Positions 7,893-15,844 of a DNA stretch of 64,000 bases are shown here, piece by piece (the first letter of the stretch is position 1; each line of letters begins with the position of its first letter). Both the position numbers and the translations under genes were made by a program. Origin of the DNA: Brevibacillus migulae (GTDB lineage: Bacteria > Bacillota > Bacilli > Brevibacillales > Brevibacillaceae); assembly GCF_004521915.1 (NCBI RefSeq), contig NZ_SDKD01000006.1:1-64000 (forward strand). The letters run 5' to 3'. Under the pieces are notes generated by a model that searched no databases, was not told the origin of the DNA, and saw nothing but the letters and a program-made list of their open reading frames with translations.

Positions 7893-8126
7893 TTTGCGCA
7901 AACATTGTGGTGAGGGAAGGGAAGAGAGGGCGGGGCTGCGTTCTTGCCACACCCGCAAAGGAGTATTTACTGTCCGGTTACCCTGCCAAAAACGGTACGT
8001 CACGCAAAAGTTTCGAAGAAGCTGATTCATGCGTAGAGGTTGCGCGACAAGCTTGTACCGTTTTTGGCAGCTCCACCTCAGCGGGTGTGACAAAGACTCC
8101 GCCCGTCCCTCTCTTCCCTTCCTTAC
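7893..8126. repeat. Composite element copy A, module 1: nested inverted repeat
   Basis: About 230 bp without a credible gene. Four sets of complementary arms nest around one centre: 7915-7934 with 8102-8122 (20 bp, one bulged T), 7944-7956 with 8081-8093, 7983-7998 with 8055-8070 (16 bp perfect) and 7999-8007 with 8040-8048. The whole module recurs at 59790-60023 with high identity. Mispairs are C-A on the plus strand and therefore G-U in a minus-strand RNA. It could be a structured RNA gene, a MITE or a protein-bound cruciform; there is no transposase or known family. Confidence 0.85.
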
Positions 8127-8207
8127 GTGGCTGCTGAATAAGGCCGCTCAATTAAAAGAAAAAAAACATGGAAAAAGGCTTCTCTTCAAGCTTTTATACT
8201 TATTAAA

Positions 8208-8428
8208 TAGCCTCTGCTACGCTGGAGAGCCTGTTTCGCAACGGAGCGCCTGCTTAAGCCCATCCTAGCGGAGCAGTGAATCGCAGGAAACAGGGCCTCA
8301 ACGTACCCCTGACTGCGTAGCGGCTGCTCCCCTTTTGTGGAACCCTGCGATTTACTGCGGAGCGGACAGTATCTGCCTCTCAGTAGGACGAAGAATGAAG
8401 CGGAGTTGCGAAACGTGCTCTCCCCACT
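8208..8428. repeat. Composite element copy A, module 2: nested inverted repeat
   Basis: A second set of nested arms follows module 1 after about 80 bp of AT-rich sequence: GGAGAGC plus GTTTCGCAAC (8224-8242) with GTTGCGAAAC plus GCTCTCC (8405-8423), and an inner 15-bp arm at 8273-8287 with 8344-8358. It is related to 60091-60535. No gene is credible in this interval. Confidence 0.8.
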
Positions 8429-8446
8429 GAAGCCCCTTTGATAACG

Positions 8447-8485
8447 TAAAAAAAAGCTGCTGGGGCATTTCCTCCCCTACAGCTT
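8447..8485 (-). terminator. Terminator of yuzD
   Basis: On the minus strand AAGCTG and GGGG pair with CCCC and CAGCTT (8485-8454), followed by a run of T. It lies 17 nt after the yuzD stop codon. Confidence 0.8.
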
Positions 8486-8501
8486 ACTTCAAACCCGTAG
8501 C

Positions 8502-8837
8502 TTACGCTTGTTCCTCCGGAGCCACCAGTGGCTGTACGCCAAGTTCCTCCAGCTTCGTGTAAATATCTTTTAATTTCGGATTTCCTTCACCGACAATTTC
8601 CCCGGAAATTATGACAAGCGGATACCATAAATCTTCATTTACAATCCGCTCGGCCCAGCTTTTGTCTTCTTCTGTCTGCGGATGTTGGAAATCAGAATAA
8701 GTGACAATTGCTGCATGATTCCCGTATTTGCGTGATAGCGCTGCCTCAAGCCAAGCTGCCGTTTCTTTCGCTGATGGGAGGTTGACACAACTCGCGCAAA
8801 GCTGCTCTGTTCCGTATACTTTTATTTCAACAGCCAT
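8502..8837 (-). CDS. yuzD: YuzD family protein (DUF1462), thioredoxin-like
   Basis: The 111-residue protein matches the YuzD family: a short beta strand (VEIKVYG) leads to a redox-like CASC motif followed by NLPSAKET, and then a thioredoxin-type alpha/beta fold ending in PKLKDIYTKLEELG. A dithiol or metal-binding role is plausible but not shown. The start ATG 8837 (MAVEIKVYG) has GGGGAT about 8 nt upstream; an earlier in-frame start overlaps this ribosome site. In Bacillus the gene lies next to the nfu-type gene yutI. Here mccAB is inserted between them, which suggests a loose iron-sulfur or sulfur context. Confidence 0.82.
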   Translation of the reverse strand: MAVEIKVYGTEQLCASCVNLPSAKETAAWLEAALSRKYGNHAAIVTYSDFQHPQTEEDKSWAERIVNEDLWYPLVIISGEIVGEGNPKLKDIYTKLEELGVQPLVAPEEQA

Positions 8838-8885
8838 TTTGACACATCCCCTTCCCATTCCATCCGGCGCAAAAAGTGTTGCGAA

Positions 8886-10019
8886 TTACGAGAGCGCCTG
8901 TTCCAGGTCTTCGATCAGATCCTGCACGTCTTCGATTCCGACAGAAATGCGAACCAAGCCGTCGGTTATCCCTAGTTCAGCGCGACGCTCCGCTGGAATC
9001 GATGCATGGGTCATGCGTGCCGGCACACTGATCAAGCTTTCCACCGCACCCAGCGATTCCGCAAGTGTGAACCATTTTACTTTGGCCAGTACTTCTTCCG
9101 CTCTTGCTGCGCTTCCCACGTCAAAGGAGATCATTCCTCCAAAGCCGCGCGCTTGCTTTTTGATCAGTTCATGACCGGGATGATTTTCCAAACCTGGGTA
9201 AATAACCCTTTCGATGTCTTTGCGTTCGGAGAGCCATTTCGCTAAAGTCCGGGTATTTTCCTCGTGTTCCTCCATGCGGATCCCCAGCGTTTTCATTCCC
9301 CGCAGAAGCAGCCACGAATCCTGTGGTCCCAAAATGCCACCGATCGCGTTTTGCAGGAAGTGGAGGTCTTCTCCGAGCTGCGCATCCTTGGTAACGACCA
9401 AGCCTGCCACCACGTCGCTGTGGCCGCCCAGGTACTTCGTTGCACTGTGATATACGATATCTGCACCCAGATCAAGCGGATTTTGCCAGTAAGGAGTCAT
9501 AAAGGTATTGTCTACCGCGAGCAGAACGCCCTTAGACTTCGCGATCTTAGCCAGTGCTGCGATATCGCTTACCTTGAGCAAAGGATTCGTTGGCGTTTCC
9601 ATGATGATTGCTTTCGTTTCCGGGCGAATCGCCGCTTCTACCGCTGCCAGATCACTTGTATCTACAAAGGTCGCTTCCAAGCCCTGACGGAGGAAAACGC
9701 GTGTGACGACACGATATGTACCGCCGTAAACATCATCCCCCACTACGATATGATCGCCTTTGTCAAACATGGAAAGGATGGTCGACAATGCCGCCATGCC
9801 GGAGCCAAATGCCAGCCCGCGTGCGCCGCCCTCGATCTCCGCAATGTACGTCTCCAGTGCGTGTCTAGTCGGATTGCCGGTACGGGAGTATTCGAAGCCT
9901 TTATGCTTGCCGATGGCTTCCTGCTTGTAGGTGCTGACCTGATAAATCGGAACTGATACCGCTCCTGTTGCCGGATCCCCATCAATGCCGCCGTGAATCA
10001 ATCTTGTTTTCAAACGCAT
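8886..10019 (-). CDS. mccB: Cystathionine gamma-lyase / homocysteine gamma-lyase (MccB)
   Basis: This PLP enzyme of the Cys/Met metabolism family cleaves cystathionine to cysteine, 2-oxobutyrate and ammonia, the second step of reverse transsulfuration. In the 377-residue protein the PLP lysine is K195 in SATKYLGGHSD, the pyridine-nitrogen aspartate is in AVDNTF (D170), and the substrate-loop motif EYSRTGNPTR is at about 44-53. It lacks features separating lyases from gamma-synthases with certainty, but the tandem position after mccA points to the MccB role. The stop and start of the pair are separated by only 3 nt, so the two are co-transcribed. Confidence 0.85.
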   Translation of the reverse strand: MRLKTRLIHGGIDGDPATGAVSVPIYQVSTYKQEAIGKHKGFEYSRTGNPTRHALETYIAEIEGGARGLAFGSGMAALSTILSMFDKGDHIVVGDDVYGGTYRVVTRVFLRQGLEATFVDTSDLAAVEAAIRPETKAIIMETPTNPLLKVSDIAALAKIAKSKGVLLAVDNTFMTPYWQNPLDLGADIVYHSATKYLGGHSDVVAGLVVTKDAQLGEDLHFLQNAIGGILGPQDSWLLLRGMKTLGIRMEEHEENTRTLAKWLSERKDIERVIYPGLENHPGHELIKKQARGFGGMISFDVGSAARAEEVLAKVKWFTLAESLGAVESLISVPARMTHASIPAERRAELGITDGLVRISVGIEDVQDLIEDLEQALS

Positions 10020-10022
10020 AAC

Positions 10023-10946
10023 TCAAATCCCTCCCTGATATATTTTCTTGCTCAGATAACGTTCGCTGCTATCCGGGAAAATCGTCACGATGTTGGTGCC
10101 TGGCTTGGCTTGTTTGGCCTCGCGCAAAGCTGCTTCCAATGCTGCTCCGGATGAGCTGCCAACCAGTATTCCTTCCTTCGCTGCCAATTCTTTCACTCTG
10201 GCAAAAGCCTCGGTATCCAGGATGGTGTGGATGGCATCGAAGTAGCTTGGGTCCATGAACCCAGGCAAGAATTCCATCCCGATCCCTTCTGTTTTATGCG
10301 GACCTGGTGCGCCACCGTTAAGGATCGAGCCCTCTGGTTCGACAATCACTGTTTTGATTTCAGGCTTTTGCTCCTTCAAATAACGAGCCGTCCCCATAAA
10401 TGTTCCGCCCGAACCTGCTCCTGCGACAAACACATCGATGTTGCCGTCCATTTGCGACCAGATTTCCGGACCTGTTGTTTTATAATGGGCGTCCGGATTG
10501 GCCGGGTTGGCGAACTGCTGCGGAACAAAAGAATTCGGAATCGAGGCAGCCAGCTCCTGCGCCTTGGCAATGGCGCCGCGAATTCCTTGCTCGGTAGGTG
10601 TATTGACAACCTCTGCACCTAATGCGCGCATCAGCTCCTGTTTTTCTTCAGAAAACTTTGCCGGTACGCAGAATATGACGCGGTAGCCGGTCCCCACTGC
10701 GGCCAAAGCAACGCCAATTCCGGTATTCCCGGCGGTTGGTTCGATGATGGTTCCCCCTGGTTTCAGCTGTCCGTTCTCTTCCGCTGCACGAATCAGTTCG
10801 ACCCCCAGACGGTCTTTGACGCTTCCCCCTGGATTATAGGTTTCCAGCTTGGCGAAAAGTCGCACACCTTCTGGCAATTCGAACTGGGTAAGCTCGACGA
10901 TTGGAGTGTTGCCAATGAGTTCCTTGATATTTCGATAAACCTTCAC
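10023..10946 (-). CDS. mccA: O-acetylserine-dependent cystathionine beta-synthase (MccA)
   Basis: This fold-type II PLP enzyme condenses serine or O-acetylserine with homocysteine to form cystathionine. The 307-residue protein has the PLP lysine K44 in GGSVKDRLG, the phosphate-side PTAGNTG loop (70-76) and GAGSGGTF for the PLP phosphate. It is close to cysteine synthase in sequence, but the company of mccB on the same transcript supports the transsulfuration role. The start is GTG with GAGGGAT upstream. A 24-bp near-perfect palindrome lies in the leader (10981-11004), so expression may be regulated there; the partner is unknown. Confidence 0.85.
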   Translation of the reverse strand: MKVYRNIKELIGNTPIVELTQFELPEGVRLFAKLETYNPGGSVKDRLGVELIRAAEENGQLKPGGTIIEPTAGNTGIGVALAAVGTGYRVIFCVPAKFSEEKQELMRALGAEVVNTPTEQGIRGAIAKAQELAASIPNSFVPQQFANPANPDAHYKTTGPEIWSQMDGNIDVFVAGAGSGGTFMGTARYLKEQKPEIKTVIVEPEGSILNGGAPGPHKTEGIGMEFLPGFMDPSYFDAIHTILDTEAFARVKELAAKEGILVGSSSGAALEAALREAKQAKPGTNIVTIFPDSSERYLSKKIYQGGI

Positions 10947-10980
10947 TTGCAGATCCCTCGTTTCATCTATTGGGCGTGGG

Positions 10981-11004
10981 GACTCGTGACGTTTGTCAAG
11001 AGTC
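10981..11004. promoter_or_regulatory. Palindrome in the mccA leader
   Basis: GACTCGTGAC-GTTT-GTCAAGAGTC is a 10-bp inverted repeat with one mismatch and a 4-bp centre. It lies 35-58 bp upstream of the mccA start, downstream of a TATAAT-like -10 on the minus strand (11032-11027). It could be an operator or an RNA hairpin for sulfur control. Confidence 0.5.
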
Positions 11005-11218
11005 GGTCACGATCGTTAACTGCTATATTATAGCATGACCAAGAAAAAAGAACATGACCCGACTACACTCACAAAATACGACACCACCCGTAACAGCAGT
11101 TTTTCACTATCAACACAGTAAAAAATGTGGAAAGTGTTGAAATCGTGAGCATAATCATGGATTTCTCCCGTTCAGGGCATTATAATAAGGAGGAGGAATG
11201 GAAAGGAGTGAATGAATC

Positions 11219-11446
11219 ATGGAAGTGTTCGAACAAGTACAAGAGGTTCTAGATAAACTTCGTCCCTATTTGCAACGCGACGGCGGAGACGTACAGCTGG
11301 TTGACGTAGAAGATGGCATCGTAAAATTGCGTCTGATGGGCGCATGCGGCAGCTGCCCTTCCTCCACGATCACTTTGAAAGCTGGGATCGAGCGCGCGCT
11401 GATCGAAGAAATCCCTGGCATTCAAGAAGTACAACAAGTATTCTAA
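11219..11446 (+). CDS. nfu: NifU C-terminal-domain scaffold protein (Nfu/YutI)
   Basis: This 75-residue protein consists only of the NifU C-terminal domain, which binds a 4Fe-4S cluster at a dimer interface and hands it to client enzymes. The key CGSC motif (C43, C46) sits in [12 protein letters not shown] and the [11 protein letters not shown] strand is typical. The start ATG 11219 is preceded by AAAGGAG; a TATAAT box lies about 25 bp further up. The gene is followed by a strong terminator and is monocistronic. It joins ErpA, SufU and SufB in this window as part of the iron-sulfur supply chain. Confidence 0.92.
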   Translation: MEVFEQVQEVLDKLRPYLQRDGGDVQLVDVEDGIVKLRLMGACGSCPSSTITLKAGIERALIEEIPGIQEVQQVF

Positions 11447-11458
11447 GAACGGCCATTG

Positions 11459-11490
11459 AAACCCCCTACCGATGCTGGAGGGGGTTTTTT
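11459..11490 (+). terminator. Terminator of nfu
   Basis: A 9-bp GC-rich stem (11459-11467 with 11479-11487) is followed by TTTTTT. It overlaps the 3' end of the convergent hydrolase gene. Confidence 0.85.
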
Positions 11491-12407
11491 GCTGCCTTCT
11501 GCAGAAAAGCGAGCACTTTTTCGACATAGGCATCCGGCTCTTTCGCATAGCTGCGGACATGGCCAGCCTCCGGAACCAGCCACAAATCCGTCAGTGGATG
11601 CTGCGACTCGGCAACGAGCTTGCGGCTGTGATCATGCGGGATGGTTTGGTCACCCGTCCCATGGATCAGCAGGATCGGCCGGTTGCCCATTTTTTGCACC
11701 GCCCGATAAGGAGCAACGTGTCTTGGCTGAGCCTTTACCAGAAAGGGCAGCAGGCTAAGCATCAGCTGGTTGAACGGAAAACGGGGAAGCCCGGTCCATG
11801 TGCTGAGATTTTCCTGCAAATATTCATCCAGGGCATAATACGGAGAATCCGCGACGACAAACTGGACCCGCTCGTCTTCTCCCGCTGCAAGCAAGGACGT
11901 CACCGCTCCCATTGAAAAGCCGATGAGCGCGATCTGCTGGCTGGGATAGGTCTCGCTGACAAAATCAATCGCTCCCAGCAAATCTCGCTGCTCCAAATAG
12001 CCGACCGTGGTTATCTTGCCTTCCGATAACCCCGAGTTGCGGAAATCATACATCAATATATCGTACCCTTCCGCCAGCAGACGTTTTGCCAGTGAAAGCG
12101 CAGGCAAATGAGGCTCCAGCCGATTTTGGCTGTACCCGTGCGAAAAAATCATCGTAATGCCGTTTGCGGCACTCCCGTTTTGCGCCGCCGATAGATACCA
12201 GCCGGACAATCGGATGTCTGGATCGCGGCTCGGAAAGCTCACCTCTTCATATGTATGTATCCCAAAATCCTCCGGTTTCATGCTCAGCGGTTTACGCGGC
12301 GGATGCATCAGCTTCCAACCGACGTACAGTGCGATCGCCGTGAGTGAGACGACCGCAAGCATGATCAGCATGAACAGGATCAGACTTGCCAACCACCAAC
12401 CGTTCAT
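11466..12407 (-). CDS. Membrane-anchored alpha/beta hydrolase
   Basis: The 313-residue protein has one N-terminal membrane helix (about residues 5-30) followed by an alpha/beta-hydrolase domain with a complete triad: Ser165 in GFSMG, Asp253 in HGTGDQTIP and His283 in PEAGHVRS. The family (YqkD/BAAT-like) includes extracytoplasmic esterases and peptidases; the substrate is unknown. The start ATG overlaps the stop of the upstream dehydrogenase gene by 4 nt (ATGA), implying translational coupling. The 3' end overlaps the nfu terminator. Confidence 0.8.
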   Translation of the reverse strand: MNGWWLASLILFMLIMLAVVSLTAIALYVGWKLMHPPRKPLSMKPEDFGIHTYEEVSFPSRDPDIRLSGWYLSAAQNGSAANGITMIFSHGYSQNRLEPHLPALSLAKRLLAEGYDILMYDFRNSGLSEGKITTVGYLEQRDLLGAIDFVSETYPSQQIALIGFSMGAVTSLLAAGEDERVQFVVADSPYYALDEYLQENLSTWTGLPRFPFNQLMLSLLPFLVKAQPRHVAPYRAVQKMGNRPILLIHGTGDQTIPHDHSRKLVAESQHPLTDLWLVPEAGHVRSYAKEPDAYVEKVLAFLQKAAKNPLQHR

Positions 12408-13363
12408 ACGGGTGTCAACGGCTCCTTTCCGGTCAGTACTGCCACAATATTTTCCGCAGCCAGCCGTGCCATCCGGTTGCGAGTCTCATAGGTCGCACTC
12501 CCGATGTGCGGCAAGGCTACGACATTGGGGAGAGTCAACAACGGATGATCCATCGGGACCGGCTCTTTTTGAAAGACATCCAGGCCAGCCGCCCAGATCC
12601 GCTTCTCCACCAATGCGCGATACAAAGCCTGCTCATCGACCGTCCCGCCGCGTGAGGCATTAATAAAGACGGCCGTCTCCTTCATCAAGGACAATTCCCG
12701 CTCGCCAATCAGCCCGCGTGTTTCTGCGGTCAACGGGGTCAACACGACGACATAATCCGCCTGCTGCAGCAACTCGTCCAAATCCGCATAGCGCGCATCC
12801 AGCGCCTCCTCCACTTCCGTGCGACGGCGCCGGTTGTGATAGAGAATCGGCATATCAAAGCCCTTAGCCCGCTTTGCCACCGCTTCTCCAATTCTGCCCA
12901 TGCCAATGATCCCGAGAGTTGCCCCGTGACAGCGTTGACCCGCCATTAAATACGGGTTCCACGTCGACCATTCTCCGTTGTGCAAAAAACGATTTGCTTC
13001 CATCAGGCGGCGTCCGGTTGCCAGTAGCAGCGCAAAGACGAGATCGGCTGTGGCTTCCGTCAGCACATCAGGCGTATTGGTCACGATCACGCCCTTCTTT
13101 TTCGCGGCGGCCACATCGATGTTATCGTAGCCCACTGCCATGTTCGCTACGATACGCAGCTGGTTCGCATGCGCCAGCACTTCTTCATCCACCTTCTCCG
13201 TCAGCATGGTGAAGAGAGCATCTGCCTTTTTCGCCTTCTCCACCAATACGTCACGCGGCACAGCGCTCTCTTCTTCCCATACGTCTACCTCAGCTACCTC
13301 TTCAAGCATGGAGATGATCTCAACTGCTACTCTTCTCGTCATAAATACGTTCGGTTTCTTCAT
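12404..13363 (-). CDS. D-2-hydroxyacid dehydrogenase (glyoxylate reductase type)
   Basis: The 319-residue protein is an NAD(P)-dependent D-isomer 2-hydroxyacid dehydrogenase. It has the NAD fold motif GMGRIG (154-159), and the catalytic Arg (NASRGG, R238), Glu (FQKEP, about 267) and His (LPHIGS, H286). The overall pattern, including MAVGYDNIDV, is that of glyoxylate/hydroxypyruvate reductases. The start ATG 13363 has GGAGG 7 nt upstream. The reading frame begins inside the 3' end of the coat-kinase gene (44 nt overlap in another frame), so the three minus-strand genes from 14405 to 11466 form one tightly packed operon. Confidence 0.85.
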   Translation of the reverse strand: MKKPNVFMTRRVAVEIISMLEEVAEVDVWEEESAVPRDVLVEKAKKADALFTMLTEKVDEEVLAHANQLRIVANMAVGYDNIDVAAAKKKGVIVTNTPDVLTEATADLVFALLLATGRRLMEANRFLHNGEWSTWNPYLMAGQRCHGATLGIIGMGRIGEAVAKRAKGFDMPILYHNRRRRTEVEEALDARYADLDELLQQADYVVVLTPLTAETRGLIGERELSLMKETAVFINASRGGTVDEQALYRALVEKRIWAAGLDVFQKEPVPMDHPLLTLPNVVALPHIGSATYETRNRMARLAAENIVAVLTGKEPLTPV

Positions 13364-14405
13364 CGGCAGTCCTCCATAGCCATTCGATTGGGGGAAGCGC
13401 TGCTCCATATCTGGCTGCTACAAATGCCGGGTAGTTGCGGAGCCCACTTTCCATCTGGATCAATTCTTCGTCGAGCATGTCACGCCAGTCGCTGAAATCG
13501 ATGCTTTCCCGTTCTTCCGGTGATAACGCGCGATAGGTCTCGACAATTTTCAAGAAGCGACCGGGATAAAGCAAGAGAGAGTAAATGATCGCGTACTCTT
13601 CGCCGGACAGGGCAGAAACGCTGTTGTAGCCATCCAGAAACTGCCCGATCCGTTCCTCATTCCAACCATTTTTGCGTACGTCCGTCTTGATCCATTGTCC
13701 TACATCACGGGCCCGCATATCAATGACCCAGGACCATTCCCCCGCAAAATAACGCGTGCCGTTATCCGCAAAAAGCAAATAGCCTTCATCAAAATTTTGG
13801 TACGCGATTTTTCCAAAATCGGCCGTATCCTTTACGACCTGATGATAGCCGCTATCCAGCAAATATTGGACGGAAAGCTCCCCGATGTGATGCACATACG
13901 TATAGGTCGTAAGCAAATATTCGTCAAAAGGGGTAAATCCCCCTCCCACATCCATCTCATCCCGGTAACCGCTGTACTGGCGCAGCTTTTTTCTCCACAT
14001 GGAAGGCCAATTCCCCAGGGAGCGATACGGATAAAACAGCCGTTCTCCGGTAAATCCAGCCGTGCCCAAGTGGAATCTGGCCAATGCCTGACCAATCTCA
14101 AAAGCTGGCTCAAGCAAAGCGGCTTCCCGTACGCCTAACTGCAGAAAATACATCTCGTCATCCTGCAGAACATACCGCTGTCCGTCCACGGTTTTCGTGA
14201 CAGGAAGCAAGCCATATTCGCAGTGCTGTCCCAGATGCTTTTGCACTTTTTCCATGAATTTCTTTTTATACCGATAGACAGCTGGGCAGCTGTACAGATA
14301 CTGGACGCCACGATCTGTTACCAGCATGGTTCGGCTGCCGATTTCCCTGCATTCCAATACTTTCAGGCCATAGTGCTCTTTTACGAGCGCTCTGATCTCC
14401 TCCAC
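13320..14405 (-). CDS. yutH: Spore coat protein kinase-like YutH
   Basis: The 361-residue protein belongs to the CotS/YutH family, spore coat proteins with a degenerate aminoglycoside-phosphotransferase-like kinase fold. Visible pieces are the N-lobe strand with MLVTDRGVQYLY, the helix-rich middle with LLEPAFEIGQALARFH, and the C-lobe where the usual HGD and D-loop are replaced by AYQNFDEGYLLF and WSWVIDMRARDVGQW. The start is placed at GTG 14405 because AAGGAGGA is 7 nt upstream; ATG codons 27-30 nt earlier lack such a site. It is likely made in the mother cell. Catalytic activity is uncertain. Confidence 0.75.
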   Translation of the reverse strand: MEEIRALVKEHYGLKVLECREIGSRTMLVTDRGVQYLYSCPAVYRYKKKFMEKVQKHLGQHCEYGLLPVTKTVDGQRYVLQDDEMYFLQLGVREAALLEPAFEIGQALARFHLGTAGFTGERLFYPYRSLGNWPSMWRKKLRQYSGYRDEMDVGGGFTPFDEYLLTTYTYVHHIGELSVQYLLDSGYHQVVKDTADFGKIAYQNFDEGYLLFADNGTRYFAGEWSWVIDMRARDVGQWIKTDVRKNGWNEERIGQFLDGYNSVSALSGEEYAIIYSLLLYPGRFLKIVETYRALSPEERESIDFSDWRDMLDEELIQMESGLRNYPAFVAARYGAALPPIEWLWRTADEETERIYDEKSSS

Positions 14406-14525
14406 TGCGCACTCCTCCTTCAGCCCAATCATCATGCTACGCTATCCTATGTCGATTGGGCGGGATAGGTGCCTAGTGGTTAGGGAGATACTATTGCCAC
14501 GATAAGCAAAAAGGGGGAGGTCCTC

Positions 14526-15065
14526 ATGCAATTTGTCGAATCGCAAAAAACCTACAACGCTGCACTGCAGCTTCTTGCTCAACGCGGGGTGCGGATCCAG
14601 GATATCGCCGAAATCGTCTTTTTTCTGCAGGAGAACTACATATCCGGACTGACGATGGATCGATGCGAAGAGAGCGTGCATGCGGTATTGCAAAAAAGGG
14701 AAGTGCAAAATGCCCTCATCACCGGTATCCAGCTGGATATGCTGGCCGAACAGAACCAACTGATTTCCCCGCTGCAGGAAATCATCGCATCCGATGAATC
14801 CTTGTACGGGATCGACGAGGTGATGTCCTTCGCCATCGTCAATTTATATGGCAGCATTGGCTTTACCAACTATGGGTATGTCGACAAGCTGAAACACGGC
14901 ATTCTCGAAAAGCTGAATGACAAACGCAATGGCGTCCATACCTTTCTCGATGATTTGGTCGGCGCGATTGCCGCTGCGGCATCCAGCCGCCTCGCTCACC
15001 GGGTTCGCCGGGAAGCGGAAGAACGACTGCAGATGCAAAGGGAATTTAATCTCACGGCCAAATAA
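14526..15065 (+). CDS. yutG: Phosphatidylglycerophosphatase A-like protein (YutG)
   Basis: The 179-residue protein matches the YutG branch of the PgpA family, which includes enzymes that dephosphorylate phosphatidylglycerophosphate. Characteristic stretches are LLAQRGVRIQDIAEIV near the N-terminus, EVQNALITGIQLDMLAE in the middle, YGIDEVMSFAIVNLYGSIG and the acidic VHTFLDDLVGAIAAAASS, which holds the conserved Asp pair. Unlike enteric PgpA it is not strongly membrane-spanning. The start ATG 14526 has GGGGGAGG 5 nt upstream. It is divergent from yutH and ends at its own terminator. Confidence 0.83.
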   Translation: MQFVESQKTYNAALQLLAQRGVRIQDIAEIVFFLQENYISGLTMDRCEESVHAVLQKREVQNALITGIQLDMLAEQNQLISPLQEIIASDESLYGIDEVMSFAIVNLYGSIGFTNYGYVDKLKHGILEKLNDKRNGVHTFLDDLVGAIAAAASSRLAHRVRREAEERLQMQREFNLTAK

Positions 15066-15080
15066 AGCCGTTGCCAGCTC

Positions 15081-15107
15081 AGGAGATACCAGATGTATCT
15101 CCTTTTT
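15081..15107 (+). terminator. Terminator of yutG
   Basis: A 9-bp stem (15081-15089 with 15095-15103) with a 5-nt loop is followed by TTTT. Confidence 0.8.
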
Positions 15108-15122
15108 GTTCACCCTTTATAG

Positions 15123-15716
15123 TTACGCGCGCTTCTTCCTGAACAAGAGAACAATCAATATCCCGAGCGCAGCCAGCAGTAGCCACCAGACAAAGGGAAA
15201 CGTGTACCACTCCGTCAAAATCGGGCTTGCCTCTACTGGCGGCGGGGTTACTGGCGGGGCAGTTTCCGACGGCTGCTTGCCAATTCCCAGTACCCCCAAG
15301 TCCTCTGACGCGGCCGTCAGCGTATTCGTCCGCGTGCATATGTTGGTTTCCAGCACTCCTTGCTCATTTTTATACGTATAGACCACATAGGCCTCATTCA
15401 GCGTAAATTCATAACCGCAGCTAGCCGAATCCAAGGCTGTCTGAACACGAACCTGCTTCTGCGTGTCTCCCTTCCATGTCTGGGTTACCTCAAACGTCAC
15501 AGTGACCGGATCGCTGCTGGAAAGAATGCCCTGGCCATTTGGTTTCGGTTCGTTAATCTGGATGACTTTGCCGGCAAACACAGCCTCTGCTTTGGCCAAA
15601 GCTTCTTGCACGTCCGGCAGTTGAACACACGAACAAGCATAGGTGCGAGAAGGCATTGACAGGCTCCATGCACCAATCAAAAGAAAGAGCAGCAATAACG
15701 AAACTAGCTTTCTCAT
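15123..15716 (-). CDS. Surface protein with TIMP/netrin-like domain
   Basis: The 197-residue protein has a cleavable signal peptide (about 1-28) and begins its mature part with CSCVQLPDV, the cysteine start typical of tissue-inhibitor-of-metalloproteinase (NTR) folds. The strands AEAVFAGKVIQI and VTFEVTQTWKGD and the paired cysteines SCGYEF and NICTRT continue the fold. A proline-rich linker and one C-terminal membrane helix with an RKKRA stop-transfer follow, so the domain faces outward. The start at the second ATG gives a 9-nt ribosome spacing. It is not an LPXTG protein. The biological target is unknown. Confidence 0.8.
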   Translation of the reverse strand: MRKLVSLLLLFLLIGAWSLSMPSRTYACSCVQLPDVQEALAKAEAVFAGKVIQINEPKPNGQGILSSSDPVTVTFEVTQTWKGDTQKQVRVQTALDSASCGYEFTLNEAYVVYTYKNEQGVLETNICTRTNTLTAASEDLGVLGIGKQPSETAPPVTPPPVEASPILTEWYTFPFVWWLLLAALGILIVLLFRKKRA

Positions 15717-15804
15717 TCGCATGTCCTCCCATTTTTTCGTTAGTCTTCCATGTTAGGACGAAGGCAAACCAATCTCCGTTACGGAATCGTCGGGAGACAA
15801 GAAA

Positions 15805-15835
15805 AGAAAAAACCCAACACGCAAGCGGTTGAGTT
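15805..15835 (-). terminator. Terminator of yutF
   Basis: On the minus strand AACTCAAC (15835-15828) pairs, with wobble, with GTTGGGTT (15818-15811), followed by TTTTTT. Confidence 0.65.
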
Positions 15836-15844
15836 GATCGGCAC

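Noticed and set aside
7868..8137. Similar-looking proteins encoded by module 1 of both repeat copies
   Set aside because: The frame is interrupted by a stop in copy B, and the nucleotide conservation follows the pairing arms, not codon positions.
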